Source: an uncultured Candidatus Melainabacteria bacterium (GTDB lineage: Bacteria > Cyanobacteriota > Vampirovibrionia > Gastranaerophilales > Gastranaerophilaceae). From it: a stretch of DNA of 19,850 nucleotides. Both the position numbers and the translations under genes were made by a program. Below, piece by piece: positions 1 through 6,363 of this stretch. The DNA lies in assembly GCA_934757255.1 (NCBI GenBank), contig CAKVLL010000030.1, positions 1 to 19,850 of the forward strand, written 5' to 3'. The notes below the pieces were generated by a model that saw only the letters and a list, made by a program, of their open reading frames with translations, had not been told where the DNA came from and did no database searches. Positions within the stretch are counted from its first letter, which is position 1; the number at the start of each line of letters is the position of its first letter.

Positions 1-140
1 CATTCTTTTTCTTTCTATCCTTTGGGAAATAAATTACTTCTTAGCAAGCAGTGACATCTGCGAGCTTTTTCATTTACTCCGAGGTGGATCCCTCTAACTA
101 TTACAAAGATATTTTAACACAAAATTTTAATTTCATTATA
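1..140 (-). promoter_or_regulatory. Possible leader and start codon of a leftward gene beyond the left edge
   Basis: Bases 1-3 read CAT, an ATG start on the minus strand with purine-rich sequence (AGAAAG) upstream, so a leftward gene may begin here and continue outside the window. A TATAAT box lies at 135-140 just past the fabZ terminator and would give a leader of about 125 nt. The leader can form small hairpins: GAGG/CCTC near 80-95, and AGC-GCAG/CTGC-GCT near 43-66. It also holds a ten-codon reading frame starting near 69-71 behind TCGGAG. lpxA often follows fabZ and is a natural guess for the gene, but no coding sequence is visible. I could not match the leader to a riboswitch class. Confidence 0.25.
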
Positions 141-143
141 CAC

Positions 144-177
144 ACAAAAAACGGATGACTTCATAGCCATCCGTTTT
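144..177 (-). terminator. Intrinsic terminator after fabZ
   Basis: A perfect 10-bp stem (AAAACGGATG at 148-157 paired with CATCCGTTTT at 168-177, 10-nt loop) starts 11 nt past the fabZ stop. On the minus strand it is followed by a run of T. It closes the dapB-to-fabZ operon. Confidence 0.8.
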
Positions 178-187
178 CAATCTATTT

Positions 188-667
188 TTATTTTAAAGCA
201 ACTGTCATATCAGCTTCAATACAAACTTTACCATCTACATAACCTACACCGTGGCTCTTGCAGATAGGGCCTTTTGCCTTAATTAATTCAATGTGCATTT
301 CAAATCTGTCACCAGGTCTTACGATGTTTTTAAATCTAACATTATCAACTCCTGCGTATAAAGTTAATTTACCTTTGTATTGAGGTAAGCACATCAAAAC
401 AGGTGCTGAACATTGAGCCAAAGCTTCTAATTGCAATACCCCAGGCATTACAGGATTACCTGGGAAGTGACCTTGGAAAAATGCTTCGTTCATTGTTAAA
501 TTTTTATAACCTTTTGCATATTTACCGGGAACACATTCAGTAATTTTGTCTACAAGTAAAAAAGGATATCTGTGAGGTATCATATCCATAATTTGCATTA
601 CGTCAAATGATAAAATATCTTCACCAGCTTCTGTTTCGCCAATTTTTACTCCTAATTCTTCTGTCAT
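188..667 (-). CDS. fabZ: 3-hydroxyacyl-[acyl-carrier-protein] dehydratase FabZ
   Basis: Cytosolic hot-dog fold enzyme that dehydrates 3-hydroxyacyl-ACP in fatty acid elongation. It draws on the same 3-hydroxyacyl-ACP pool that LpxA and LpxD use for lipid A. The 159-residue protein has the typical length. It shows the PHRYPFLLVD segment (31-40) and the GHFPGNPVMPG signature with the catalytic His67, followed by Glu81 in the LEALAQ helix. The ATG start is backed by an AAGGAG ribosome site about 8 nt upstream. It is the last gene of the operon, 11 nt after lpxC and just before a terminator. Pairing with lpxC and lpxD is the usual arrangement in lipid A-making bacteria. Confidence 0.95.
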   Translation of the reverse strand: MTEELGVKIGETEAGEDILSFDVMQIMDMIPHRYPFLLVDKITECVPGKYAKGYKNLTMNEAFFQGHFPGNPVMPGVLQLEALAQCSAPVLMCLPQYKGKLTLYAGVDNVRFKNIVRPGDRFEMHIELIKAKGPICKSHGVGYVDGKVCIEADMTVALK

Positions 668-678
668 TTAATTTCTCC

Positions 679-1515
679 TTATATTTTTACTAATTTATTT
701 TTTAATACTTGAGCAACTTTTGTATGAACAGCATGTCCTGCTTCTTTAACCAAAATTTGCGCCTTCAGATTTAATGGTGAAACACCTGTTAAATACAAAT
801 CACCAATCAAATCTAAAATTTTGTGTTTAATAGGTTCGTTTTCTGAACGTAATTCAGTTGTAAAGCCTTCATCCTTCAAACCTACAGTATTATCAATAGT
901 AACACCTTTTGCAAAACCTAACATTTGATATTTTTTTAAGTCTTTATAAAAACCAAACGTTCTTGCTTCTATAATTTCTTCCAAATTTTTATTGTCCATT
1001 GTTACCCAACGTCCACGTAAATCAGGATGATCATAGTTTACAGAATAAGTAATTCTAAGTTCTTTATCCGGAACAATAACAAGGCTTGTTTTTCCATTCA
1101 AATAATAAACAGGTTCAGACACGGTATAAGCATCTTTATTTACACCTTCAATACCGGCTTTTTTAAACAATTCTACCCAAACTTTTGAACTACCGTCAAA
1201 AATCGGCATTTCAGTTTCAGATAAATAAACATCAATCGAATCAATTCCGCATATAGCACAAGCCGCAATAAAATGTTCACAAAGCATTACTTTGTATTTA
1301 TAATCTCCCAACAAAGTTCTGTGTTCTTTACTGCACAAAGTTACGCAATGGTCTGTAGAATATAAATTTTCTATACAAACATTAAACGGAACATCCGCGC
1401 CTTTTGAAAATATCCGAATTTGACCGCCACGTGAAGGTTTTATTAAAACCTCACATTCGCGATTTTTCATTAATCCTTTACCTGATGTTTTTATTTCTGA
1501 TTTTATTGTTCCCAT
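679..1515 (-). CDS. lpxC: UDP-3-O-acyl-N-acetylglucosamine deacetylase LpxC
   Basis: Zinc amidase that removes the N-acetyl group from UDP-3-O-acyl-GlcNAc, the committed step of lipid A synthesis in the cytosol. At 278 residues it is slightly shorter than the E. coli enzyme. The zinc ligands are visible as His81 (in CEHFIAA), His231 and Asp235 (in HKILDLIGDL). The catalytic GHAVHTK segment holds His261 and His264. The RTFGF substrate loop is at 185-189, and the N-terminal GKGL resembles the family's G-x-G-L-H-S-G. The ATG is preceded by GAGGG about 4-5 nt away. That ribosome site lies inside a palindromic repeat inserted between lpxD and lpxC, the only loose junction in the operon (92 nt). 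Confidence 0.95.
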   Translation of the reverse strand: MGTIKSEIKTSGKGLMKNRECEVLIKPSRGGQIRIFSKGADVPFNVCIENLYSTDHCVTLCSKEHRTLLGDYKYKVMLCEHFIAACAICGIDSIDVYLSETEMPIFDGSSKVWVELFKKAGIEGVNKDAYTVSEPVYYLNGKTSLVIVPDKELRITYSVNYDHPDLRGRWVTMDNKNLEEIIEARTFGFYKDLKKYQMLGFAKGVTIDNTVGLKDEGFTTELRSENEPIKHKILDLIGDLYLTGVSPLNLKAQILVKEAGHAVHTKVAQVLKNKLVKI

Positions 1516-1553
1516 AGAACCCTCACCCTAACCCTCTCCATTGGAGAGGGAAT
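1516..1553. repeat. Palindromic intergenic repeat, CCCTCTCC family
   Basis: An ACCCTCACCCTAACCC lead-in is followed by a perfect inverted repeat, CCCTCTCCA (1532-1540) and TGGAGAGGG (1542-1550). The same sequence style recurs at 10591-10620 and 13026-13060. It is GC-richer than its surroundings and sits exactly at the lpxC start, where its edge provides the purine-rich ribosome site. It could also be read as an attenuating hairpin upstream of lpxC. Confidence 0.7.
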
Positions 1554-1583
1554 AACCAAAATTTGTTTATTTATAAATTGTAG

Positions 1584-1602
1584 GTTGAGCTTTCAGCCCA
1601 AC
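1584..1602. repeat. Small hairpin repeat GTTGAGCT/AGCCCAAC
   Basis: GTTGAGCT (1584-1591) and AGCCCAAC (1595-1602) pair with one mismatch around TTC, just after the lpxD stop. The GTAGG prefix resembles the GTAGGGTGCAA hairpin found in the 153-bp elements, so this may be a relative of that hairpin class. It lacks a T run and is unlikely to terminate the operon. Confidence 0.45.
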
Positions 1603-1607
1603 AAAAA

Positions 1608-2711
1608 CTACTTTCCTTCGCCTTCGTTTACACTTTCTTCAAAAGATTTAAGAAGTGGTTCGTATTTTTTGAATTTAGCAATTAAATCGCCTGCATCTTT
1701 CATAATTTTCAACTGTTTGATGAACTCTTTTCTTGGAACTGCTGGAGCACCAACTACAATTGATTTAGCAGGGAAACTCTTAGTTACACCGGCTTGTGCA
1801 GCAATAATTGTATCATCGCCAATTGAAATATGGTCAGCCAAACCGGCTTGACCGGCGATAACAACTCTATCACCAATTACACAGCTACCTGCAATACCAA
1901 CTTGAGAAACTATCATACAACCTTTACCGATACGACAGTTGTGACCAATCATTACTAAATCATCAATTTTTGTATTGTCACCAACAACTGTATTTTCAAT
2001 TGTACCTCTATCAATTGCTGTATTAGCACCAATTTCTACATTATTACCAATTTCAACAGAACCTATTGATGGAATTTTGAAGATAACTTGTTGAACGTCA
2101 TTTTCTTTAATTTCACCATCTTTACGAGCTTGTTCTATATTGTTCGGATTTTCAGTAACGAAACTGAAACCGTCAGCACCAAGAGAAACTCCATGGTGTA
2201 AAATTACTTTATTGCCAACTTTTACTCTGTCACCTATACAAACTGCAGGGTGGAAGAAGCAATCAGCACCAACTTGAGCACCGTTTCCGATATAACCGTT
2301 AGCCAAAATCTTTGTATTGTCACCAATTACAGCATTTTCTGCTACTACAACATTTGCACCTAAAGATACGTTTTGACCGATTTTTGCAGAAGGATGAACT
2401 ACTGCTGTCGGATGAATACCTGAATTAACATGTGGTTCTTCGTAGAACATTGTGATTAATTTCATCATTGCTAATCTTGGTCTTTCTACTTCAATTGTTG
2501 AATAACCATCTATATTTACACCCAAAGGAACAAGAGCTGCTTGAGCTTTTGTTTTAGAAAGATTATTAATTTCATCTTCGCCTAAAGCTAAAGCCAATGT
2601 ATTTTCATCTGCCAAAAGAGGTGGTGCTATATTAGTAATAGCAACATCTTTTGCTTTAGAAAGCATACCGCCTGTAATTTGTGCAATTTGTTCCAATGTA
2701 AAAGTTTTCAT
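1608..2711 (-). CDS. lpxD: UDP-3-O-acylglucosamine N-acyltransferase LpxD
   Basis: Adds the second hydroxyacyl chain, from acyl-ACP, to the amine exposed by LpxC. The 367-residue protein has an N-terminal uridine-binding domain (about 1-100). A left-handed beta-helix of hexapeptide repeats follows (about 101-320, seen as repeating I-G-x-x-x and V-G-x-x units). A C-terminal helical tail (about 328-360) completes it. The HHGVSLGADGFSF segment (172-184) is an LpxD hallmark. His257 in KIDDLVMIGHN matches the catalytic histidine of the family. The ATG has an AAAGGAG ribosome site. It lies 15 nt after rfaE2. The lpxD-lpxC junction carries two hairpin repeats, but there is no convincing terminator, so transcription probably reads through. 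Confidence 0.95.
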   Translation of the reverse strand: MKTFTLEQIAQITGGMLSKAKDVAITNIAPPLLADENTLALALGEDEINNLSKTKAQAALVPLGVNIDGYSTIEVERPRLAMMKLITMFYEEPHVNSGIHPTAVVHPSAKIGQNVSLGANVVVAENAVIGDNTKILANGYIGNGAQVGADCFFHPAVCIGDRVKVGNKVILHHGVSLGADGFSFVTENPNNIEQARKDGEIKENDVQQVIFKIPSIGSVEIGNNVEIGANTAIDRGTIENTVVGDNTKIDDLVMIGHNCRIGKGCMIVSQVGIAGSCVIGDRVVIAGQAGLADHISIGDDTIIAAQAGVTKSFPAKSIVVGAPAVPRKEFIKQLKIMKDAGDLIAKFKKYEPLLKSFEESVNEGEGK

Positions 2712-2726
2712 AATACACTCCTTTTA

Positions 2727-3194
2727 TTATCCTAAACACTTTTTAATTACGTTTGTAGTTGATTTTCCGGCCACGAAGTCGATAAATTCAACCTTTATAT
2801 TATTTTTGAGTACAATTTCTCTCTCTGGAAGAGTTTCCAGTGTATAATCAGCACCTTTTGTATAAATATCCGGCTTAATTGCTTCCAATAAAGCTGCCGG
2901 AGATTTCTCTTCAAATAATACCACATAATCAACGCATGACAAAGCGCTTAACAATTCAGCTCTATCTTGCTCATTATTAATTGGTCTATCTTCGCCTTTA
3001 ATCATTTTTACAGATTTATCAGAATTAAGCATGACAATTGAATAATCCGCTAGCGCTTTAGTTTTTTGCAAATATCTTACATGACCTACATGCAAAATAT
3101 CAAAACATCCGTTTGTTGCTACAAAAGTTTTACCTTCTGCCTGCTCTTTTCTTACTATATCAATAATTTCATTTTGTGAAACTAATTTTCCCAC
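2727..3194 (-). CDS. rfaE2: D-glycero-beta-D-manno-heptose 1-phosphate adenylyltransferase (RfaE domain II type)
   Basis: Nucleotidyltransferase that transfers AMP to heptose 1-phosphate, giving ADP-heptose for the inner core of lipopolysaccharide. The 155-residue protein corresponds to the adenylyltransferase half of bifunctional HldE, without the kinase half. It shows TNGCFDILHVGH (27-38) with the HxGH motif of the cytidylyltransferase superfamily. The family segment KGEDRPINNEQDRAELL and the later KGADYT also fit. The start is GTG, chosen because GAGG lies 6 nt upstream and the previous stop is only 2 nt away. The kinase partner is not in this window. Presence of this gene implies that the lipid A made by the operon is extended with heptose. 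Confidence 0.9.
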   Translation of the reverse strand: MGKLVSQNEIIDIVRKEQAEGKTFVATNGCFDILHVGHVRYLQKTKALADYSIVMLNSDKSVKMIKGEDRPINNEQDRAELLSALSCVDYVVLFEEKSPAALLEAIKPDIYTKGADYTLETLPEREIVLKNNIKVEFIDFVAGKSTTNVIKKCLG

Positions 3195-3196
3195 GC

Positions 3197-3397
3197 TTAA
3201 CCTCGAGTCATCTTATCTATTGAAATTTGAATGGAGTCCTTAATTCTTTCAAATGAATCGGCCTGTGATACAAATCGAATTTCTTTTTCTAATGGCATTT
3301 CTTTTGGCAAAACATTGTCGACTACAGCTTTTGCTTTCTTCATTTTTCTATCAGTCGGTCTTACATTTAAATTGCTTATTACTTTTTTTACGTTCAT
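3197..3397 (-). CDS. Small conserved-looking protein of unknown function within the operon
   Basis: A 66-residue basic protein rich in Lys, Val and Asp, with no signal peptide or membrane segment. I do not recognise the family. It is probably real: its ATG follows the asd stop with no gap, and its stop lies 2 nt before the rfaE2 start. Its last codons also contain the GAGG that serves rfaE2, so translation is likely coupled. The Shine-Dalgarno site is weak (GGGG about 9 nt upstream), which also suggests dependence on translation of asd. Charged helices are likely around residues 15-30 and 45-62. Confidence 0.65.
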   Translation of the reverse strand: MNVKKVISNLNVRPTDRKMKKAKAVVDNVLPKEMPLEKEIRFVSQADSFERIKDSIQISIDKMTRG

Positions 3398-4411
3398 CTA
3401 AAATAACCCCATTTCTATTACTCTTTTGCATATTCTAACAGTATTCAAAGCTGCTCCGATTCTTAAATTATCAGCAACACACCATAATGAAATACCGTTA
3501 TTAAACGCTAAATTTTTTCTTATTCTTCCAACAAATACCGGATCTACTCCGCTTGCATCTCTTGTAGTAGGATATTCAAAGTTAGAAGGATTGTCAATAA
3601 CCTTTACGCCATAAGCATTGGATAATATTTCTCTAACTTTTTCAGGCGAAACTTCTTCTCTAAATTCAATATCAACAGCTTCGGAGTGACCATTGAACAC
3701 TGGTACTCTAGCTGCTGTACAAGAAATCATAGTACTATCATCTAAGTGCAGAATTTTTCTTGTTTCATTAACAACCTTCATTTCTTCTTTTGTATAACCA
3801 TTTTCACAAAATACATCAATTTGCGGAATTACATTAAAAGAAATTGGTTTTTTGAAACATTTGTTTTCAAAAGGTTTACCTTCTAAATTTGCAATTGTAT
3901 CTTCTTTTAGTTCATTTATTGCAGCTAATCCAGCACCTGAAACAGCCTGATATGTTGATACAATTAGTTTTTTAAAGCCAAATTGTTTTAAAGGTTCAAG
4001 CACTAACATTAATTGAGAGGTTGAACAATTCGGATTAGCAATAATACCCTTATGTTTCCTTAAATCTTCATCATTTACACCAGCAATTACAAGCGGAACA
4101 TCTTTTTCCATTCTAAAGGCTGAAGAGTTGTCAATAATAACTCCGTCACGCTTGACAATTTCAGGTGCGAATTTTTGGCTTGTAGAACCGCCTGCTGATG
4201 CCATAACAATATCTACATCATCAAAAACTTCCGGTGTAGCTTCAATTACAGTGTACTCTTGACCTTTAAAAGTAATTTTTGAACCGGCACTTTTCGCACT
4301 TGATAAGAATTTAATACTTTCAAATTCAACATTCAATTCTTCCGTGATTTTTGTAATTTCTCTTCCAACAACGCCAGTTGCGCCTAAAATAGCTATTCTT
4401 GCTTTTTTCAT
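3398..4411 (-). CDS. asd: Aspartate-semialdehyde dehydrogenase
   Basis: Reduces aspartyl phosphate to aspartate semialdehyde with NADPH, the branch point to lysine/diaminopimelate, threonine and methionine. The 337-residue length is normal. Visible features are the N-terminal Rossmann motif GATGVVG (10-16), the catalytic Cys129 in NPNCST, the QAVSGAG segment (155-161), and the RVPVFNGHSEA segment with Arg235 and His242. An ATG with GGAG about 8 nt upstream gives the start. It follows dapB by 15 nt, so the first two diaminopimelate-pathway genes here are co-transcribed with the lipid A genes. The product supplies peptidoglycan precursor as well as amino acids. Confidence 0.95.
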   Translation of the reverse strand: MKKARIAILGATGVVGREITKITEELNVEFESIKFLSSAKSAGSKITFKGQEYTVIEATPEVFDDVDIVMASAGGSTSQKFAPEIVKRDGVIIDNSSAFRMEKDVPLVIAGVNDEDLRKHKGIIANPNCSTSQLMLVLEPLKQFGFKKLIVSTYQAVSGAGLAAINELKEDTIANLEGKPFENKCFKKPISFNVIPQIDVFCENGYTKEEMKVVNETRKILHLDDSTMISCTAARVPVFNGHSEAVDIEFREEVSPEKVREILSNAYGVKVIDNPSNFEYPTTRDASGVDPVFVGRIRKNLAFNNGISLWCVADNLRIGAALNTVRICKRVIEMGLF

Positions 4412-4426
4412 TAAACATGCTCCAGC

Positions 4427-5176
4427 TTAATCTAAAATATTTTCTAATCCATAAACAAATTCTTTGTTTTCATTCACAAATCTAACAGCTCTTAAAACAC
4501 CGTCCATATAGCACTCTCTGTTCATCGAATCATGCCTTATTGTTAATATTTGTCCGCTTGCACCAAATAGAACTTCTTGTGAAGCAATATATCCTGGCAT
4601 TCTAACAGAATGAATATGAATATTATTATAAGAATTAGCACCTCTTGCACCTCTTATGGTTTCGACTTCTTGACAGTTTCCTGTTGTAAAATTAGTATTT
4701 TCGCCTGCCATCATCAAAGCTGTTTTTACTGCTGTACCTGAAGGCGCGTCTTTCTTTTGATTATGATGTAATTCAATAATTTCCGCATTATTAAAATATT
4801 TTGATGCAATTTGAGCAAATTTCATCATTAAAACTGCACCGGTTGAAAAATTTGGTGCAATTAGGCAACCCAGACCTGATTTTTGAGAAAGGTTTTTGAG
4901 TTCTGCAATTTCTTCATCTGATAAACCTGTTGTACCAATTACAATATTGATACCATTATTCAGACAGTATAGCGCGTTTTCATAAATTGATTTCGGTTGT
5001 GTAAAATCAACTAAAACATCAATTTTTACAGAATCCTTTGCATCTTTAATCGTTGCAAATTCACCATCTTTAATATCAATTTTTGCAACAAGTGACATAC
5101 CGTTATCAGCTTCAACAGCTTTAATAACTTCTTGCCCCATTTTGCCGTTAGCACCGCATACTGCTATATTAATCAT
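4427..5176 (-). CDS. dapB: 4-hydroxy-tetrahydrodipicolinate reductase
   Basis: Reduces the product of DapA with NAD(P)H in the diaminopimelate pathway to peptidoglycan and lysine. The chosen start is the inner ATG (MINIAVCGANGKMG), because a strong AGAGGAGGG sits 6 nt upstream of it. A start seven codons further up, at 5197, would place this ribosome site inside the gene, at the likely transcription start. The resulting 249-residue protein shows the nucleotide-binding GANGKMG (8-14), the IGTTGLS loop (80-86), APNFSTG (107-113), and the catalytic ELHHNQKKDAPSGTA segment (His137, Lys141). It is the first gene of the operon, about 20 nt from the promoter. Confidence 0.93.
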   Translation of the reverse strand: MINIAVCGANGKMGQEVIKAVEADNGMSLVAKIDIKDGEFATIKDAKDSVKIDVLVDFTQPKSIYENALYCLNNGINIVIGTTGLSDEEIAELKNLSQKSGLGCLIAPNFSTGAVLMMKFAQIASKYFNNAEIIELHHNQKKDAPSGTAVKTALMMAGENTNFTTGNCQEVETIRGARGANSYNNIHIHSVRMPGYIASQEVLFGASGQILTIRHDSMNRECYMDGVLRAVRFVNENKEFVYGLENILD

Positions 5177-5202
5177 TAAAAACCCTCCTCTAGGCATATC
5201 TA

Positions 5203-5231
5203 ATTATAGTACAAACAAATAAAAGGTAAAA
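5203..5231 (-). promoter_or_regulatory. Promoter of the dapB-fabZ operon
   Basis: A consensus -10 box TATAAT (minus strand, 5203-5208) lies 17 nt from a weak -35 box TTTTAC (5226-5231). The predicted transcript starts near 5196, about 20 nt before the dapB ATG. No operator-like repeat is evident. It is divergent from the rpsT promoter. Confidence 0.65.
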
Positions 5232-5288
5232 CATTTTTTATGTTTATAAAATATCACCCAGTTAGTAAAGAAATATTGCGTAAAATTC

Positions 5289-5316
5289 TTTACAAAAGTT
5301 TTTTTTTAAGTAAAAT
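5289..5316 (+). promoter_or_regulatory. Promoter of rpsT
   Basis: TTTACA (5289-5294) and TAAAAT (5311-5316) are separated by 16 nt containing a T tract. The implied leader is about 80 nt and contains an imperfect inverted repeat, TTATCT ... AGATAA (about 5350-5377). S20 is autoregulated in some bacteria, but nothing here proves it. Confidence 0.6.
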
Positions 5317-5401
5317 AAGAGTACTCACTATCCTCAAGTGATAAATCTGTTATCTTAGAGTCATTAACTTAGATAATAGGTGGAAATGAAAGGAAATAAA
5401 A

Positions 5402-5668
5402 ATGGCAAACATTAAGTCAGCAAAAAAAAGAGTTTTAATTGCAGAAGCAAACAGAGTTAGAAATGTAGCTTTCAAAACTTCAATCAAAACAGCTGTTAAA
5501 AAAGCATTAGCTTTAGCTACTGGTGAAGATAAAGAAGCTTTGAATTCAGCAGTTTCTAAAGTATACCAATTATGTGACAAAGCTGTTTCAAAAGGTATTT
5601 TGCACAAAAATACAGCTGCAAGAAAAAAATCTAGACTAGTTCTTGCTATTAAAAAGTTAGCAAAATAA
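5402..5668 (+). CDS. rpsT: 30S ribosomal protein S20
   Basis: Binds 16S rRNA early in assembly of the small ribosomal subunit. The 88-residue, Lys/Ala-rich, all-helical protein begins MANIKSAKKRV and carries the typical NR-x-R-N segment, with HKNTAARKKSRL near the C-terminus. Length and composition are standard. An AAGGAA ribosome site precedes the ATG. It is a single-gene unit, with its own promoter and a strong terminator, between two minus-strand blocks. Confidence 0.97.
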   Translation: MANIKSAKKRVLIAEANRVRNVAFKTSIKTAVKKALALATGEDKEALNSAVSKVYQLCDKAVSKGILHKNTAARKKSRLVLAIKKLAK

Positions 5669-5684
5669 ACAACAAAATTGCTTA

Positions 5685-5722
5685 AAAAAAGAAGTTACTA
5701 TATTGATAGTAACTTCTTTTTT
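5685..5722. terminator. Bidirectional intrinsic terminator between rpsT and ompH
   Basis: A perfect 16-bp stem (5685-5700 paired with 5707-5722) around a 6-nt loop has A runs on the left and T runs on the right. It therefore works in both directions: for rpsT on the plus strand and for ompH on the minus strand, whose stop is 8 nt away. Confidence 0.9.
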
Positions 5723-5730
5723 ATGAATGT

Positions 5731-6162
5731 TTACTTATTCAAAGTTTGAATTAATATTTCAGTTATATCTACACCTCCAGAAAATACGCTTCTGGAATCA
5801 ATTATTGCATCCAACCCTTTTTCAAGACGAATTTTTTCAGTCACTGCGTGAATTCTATTGTAAACATCTTCTTCTTTACGTTCTCTAAAATCGTTGAAAG
5901 CCTGTTCTTTTGTGCGAAGTTCCGCTTGAACCGTTGCTTCAAACTTCTGTTTTTGTACAGCAGATTCTATCTTGTTAAACTCAGCTTCTTTCATCATTAA
6001 ATATTGTTTTATTTCGTTATTTTTTGTTTCAATTTGTGCAAGTGTATTTTTTGCATACTGATAATTTTGAACAACTTTATCATAATTTATATATCCGACA
6101 CCACCGGCAAATGCTGGAAGAGTCAGAGTTAATAAAAATATTGTTGTAATTATTTTTTTCAT
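5731..6162 (-). CDS. ompH: OmpH/Skp family periplasmic chaperone
   Basis: Periplasmic holdase that keeps unfolded outer-membrane proteins soluble on their way to BamA. The 143-residue protein begins with a Sec signal peptide (MKKIITTIFLLTLTLPAFA, cleavage after about 19). The mature part starts with GVGYINYDKV, the usual start of the OmpH core strand. A long charged helical hairpin (about 35-120) forms the tentacles. The ending, with an IDSRSVFSGGVDIT-like stretch, is also typical of the family. A GAGGTTAT ribosome site precedes the ATG. It lies downstream of bamA on the same strand, a classical neighbourhood, but a terminator and a 153-bp repeat separate them, so it probably has its own promoter. 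Confidence 0.88.
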   Translation of the reverse strand: MKKIITTIFLLTLTLPAFAGGVGYINYDKVVQNYQYAKNTLAQIETKNNEIKQYLMMKEAEFNKIESAVQKQKFEATVQAELRTKEQAFNDFRERKEEDVYNRIHAVTEKIRLEKGLDAIIDSRSVFSGGVDITEILIQTLNK

Positions 6163-6181
6163 ATAACCTCGCTTTTCGTCG

Positions 6182-6334
6182 AATTGAAAATGGAAAGTGG
6201 AAAGTGGAAAATTGTTAATGGTGCAAAGAATTGCACCCTACAATTTCTTTAGTAAAATACGTTCAATATTGAACTATATAATTTTGATAAATTATTTAAA
6301 ACAATTTTCCATTTTCCACTTTCCATTTTCAATT
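6182..6334. repeat. 153-bp palindromic element with 35-bp inverted ends (copy 1)
   Basis: The left arm (6182-6216) and the right arm (6300-6334) are inverted repeats matching at 34 of 35 positions. Inside are a 7-bp hairpin GGTGCAA/TTGCACC (6220-6237) and the perfect palindrome GTTCAATATTGAAC (6261-6274). It is closely related to 13259-13412. There is no coding capacity and no transposase, so it looks like a miniature inverted-repeat element or other non-autonomous palindromic unit. It occupies most of the ompH leader. A TTGTTT-N17-TTATAT arrangement on its minus strand could be a promoter for ompH, though this is weak. Confidence 0.85.
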
Positions 6335-6363
6335 AAAAAATCCTTCCCTAAAGGAATGATTTT
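6331..6363 (-). terminator. Intrinsic terminator after bamA
   Basis: An 11-bp stem with one mismatch (6337-6347 paired with 6353-6363, 5-nt loop) starts at the bamA stop codon. On the minus strand it runs into six or more T. It ends the subunit-bamA unit before ompH. Confidence 0.8.

Noticed and set aside
1585..1851. Plus-strand open frame of 88 codons over lpxD
   Set aside because: It lies antisense to lpxD, where hexapeptide coding explains the frame; there is no ribosome site and no recognisable protein.
4427..5197. Longer dapB starting at 5197
   Set aside because: The strong AGAGGAGGG site would be inside the gene and the start would sit at the transcription start; the inner ATG at 5176 fits the family N-terminus.
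5350..5607. Minus-strand open frame of 85 codons over rpsT
   Set aside because: It is antisense to a certain ribosomal gene and has no ribosome site or family resemblance.
6182..6334. CRISPR array or retron non-coding RNA
   Set aside because: There are no regularly spaced direct repeats and no cas or reverse transcriptase gene; the structure is an inverted-repeat element.
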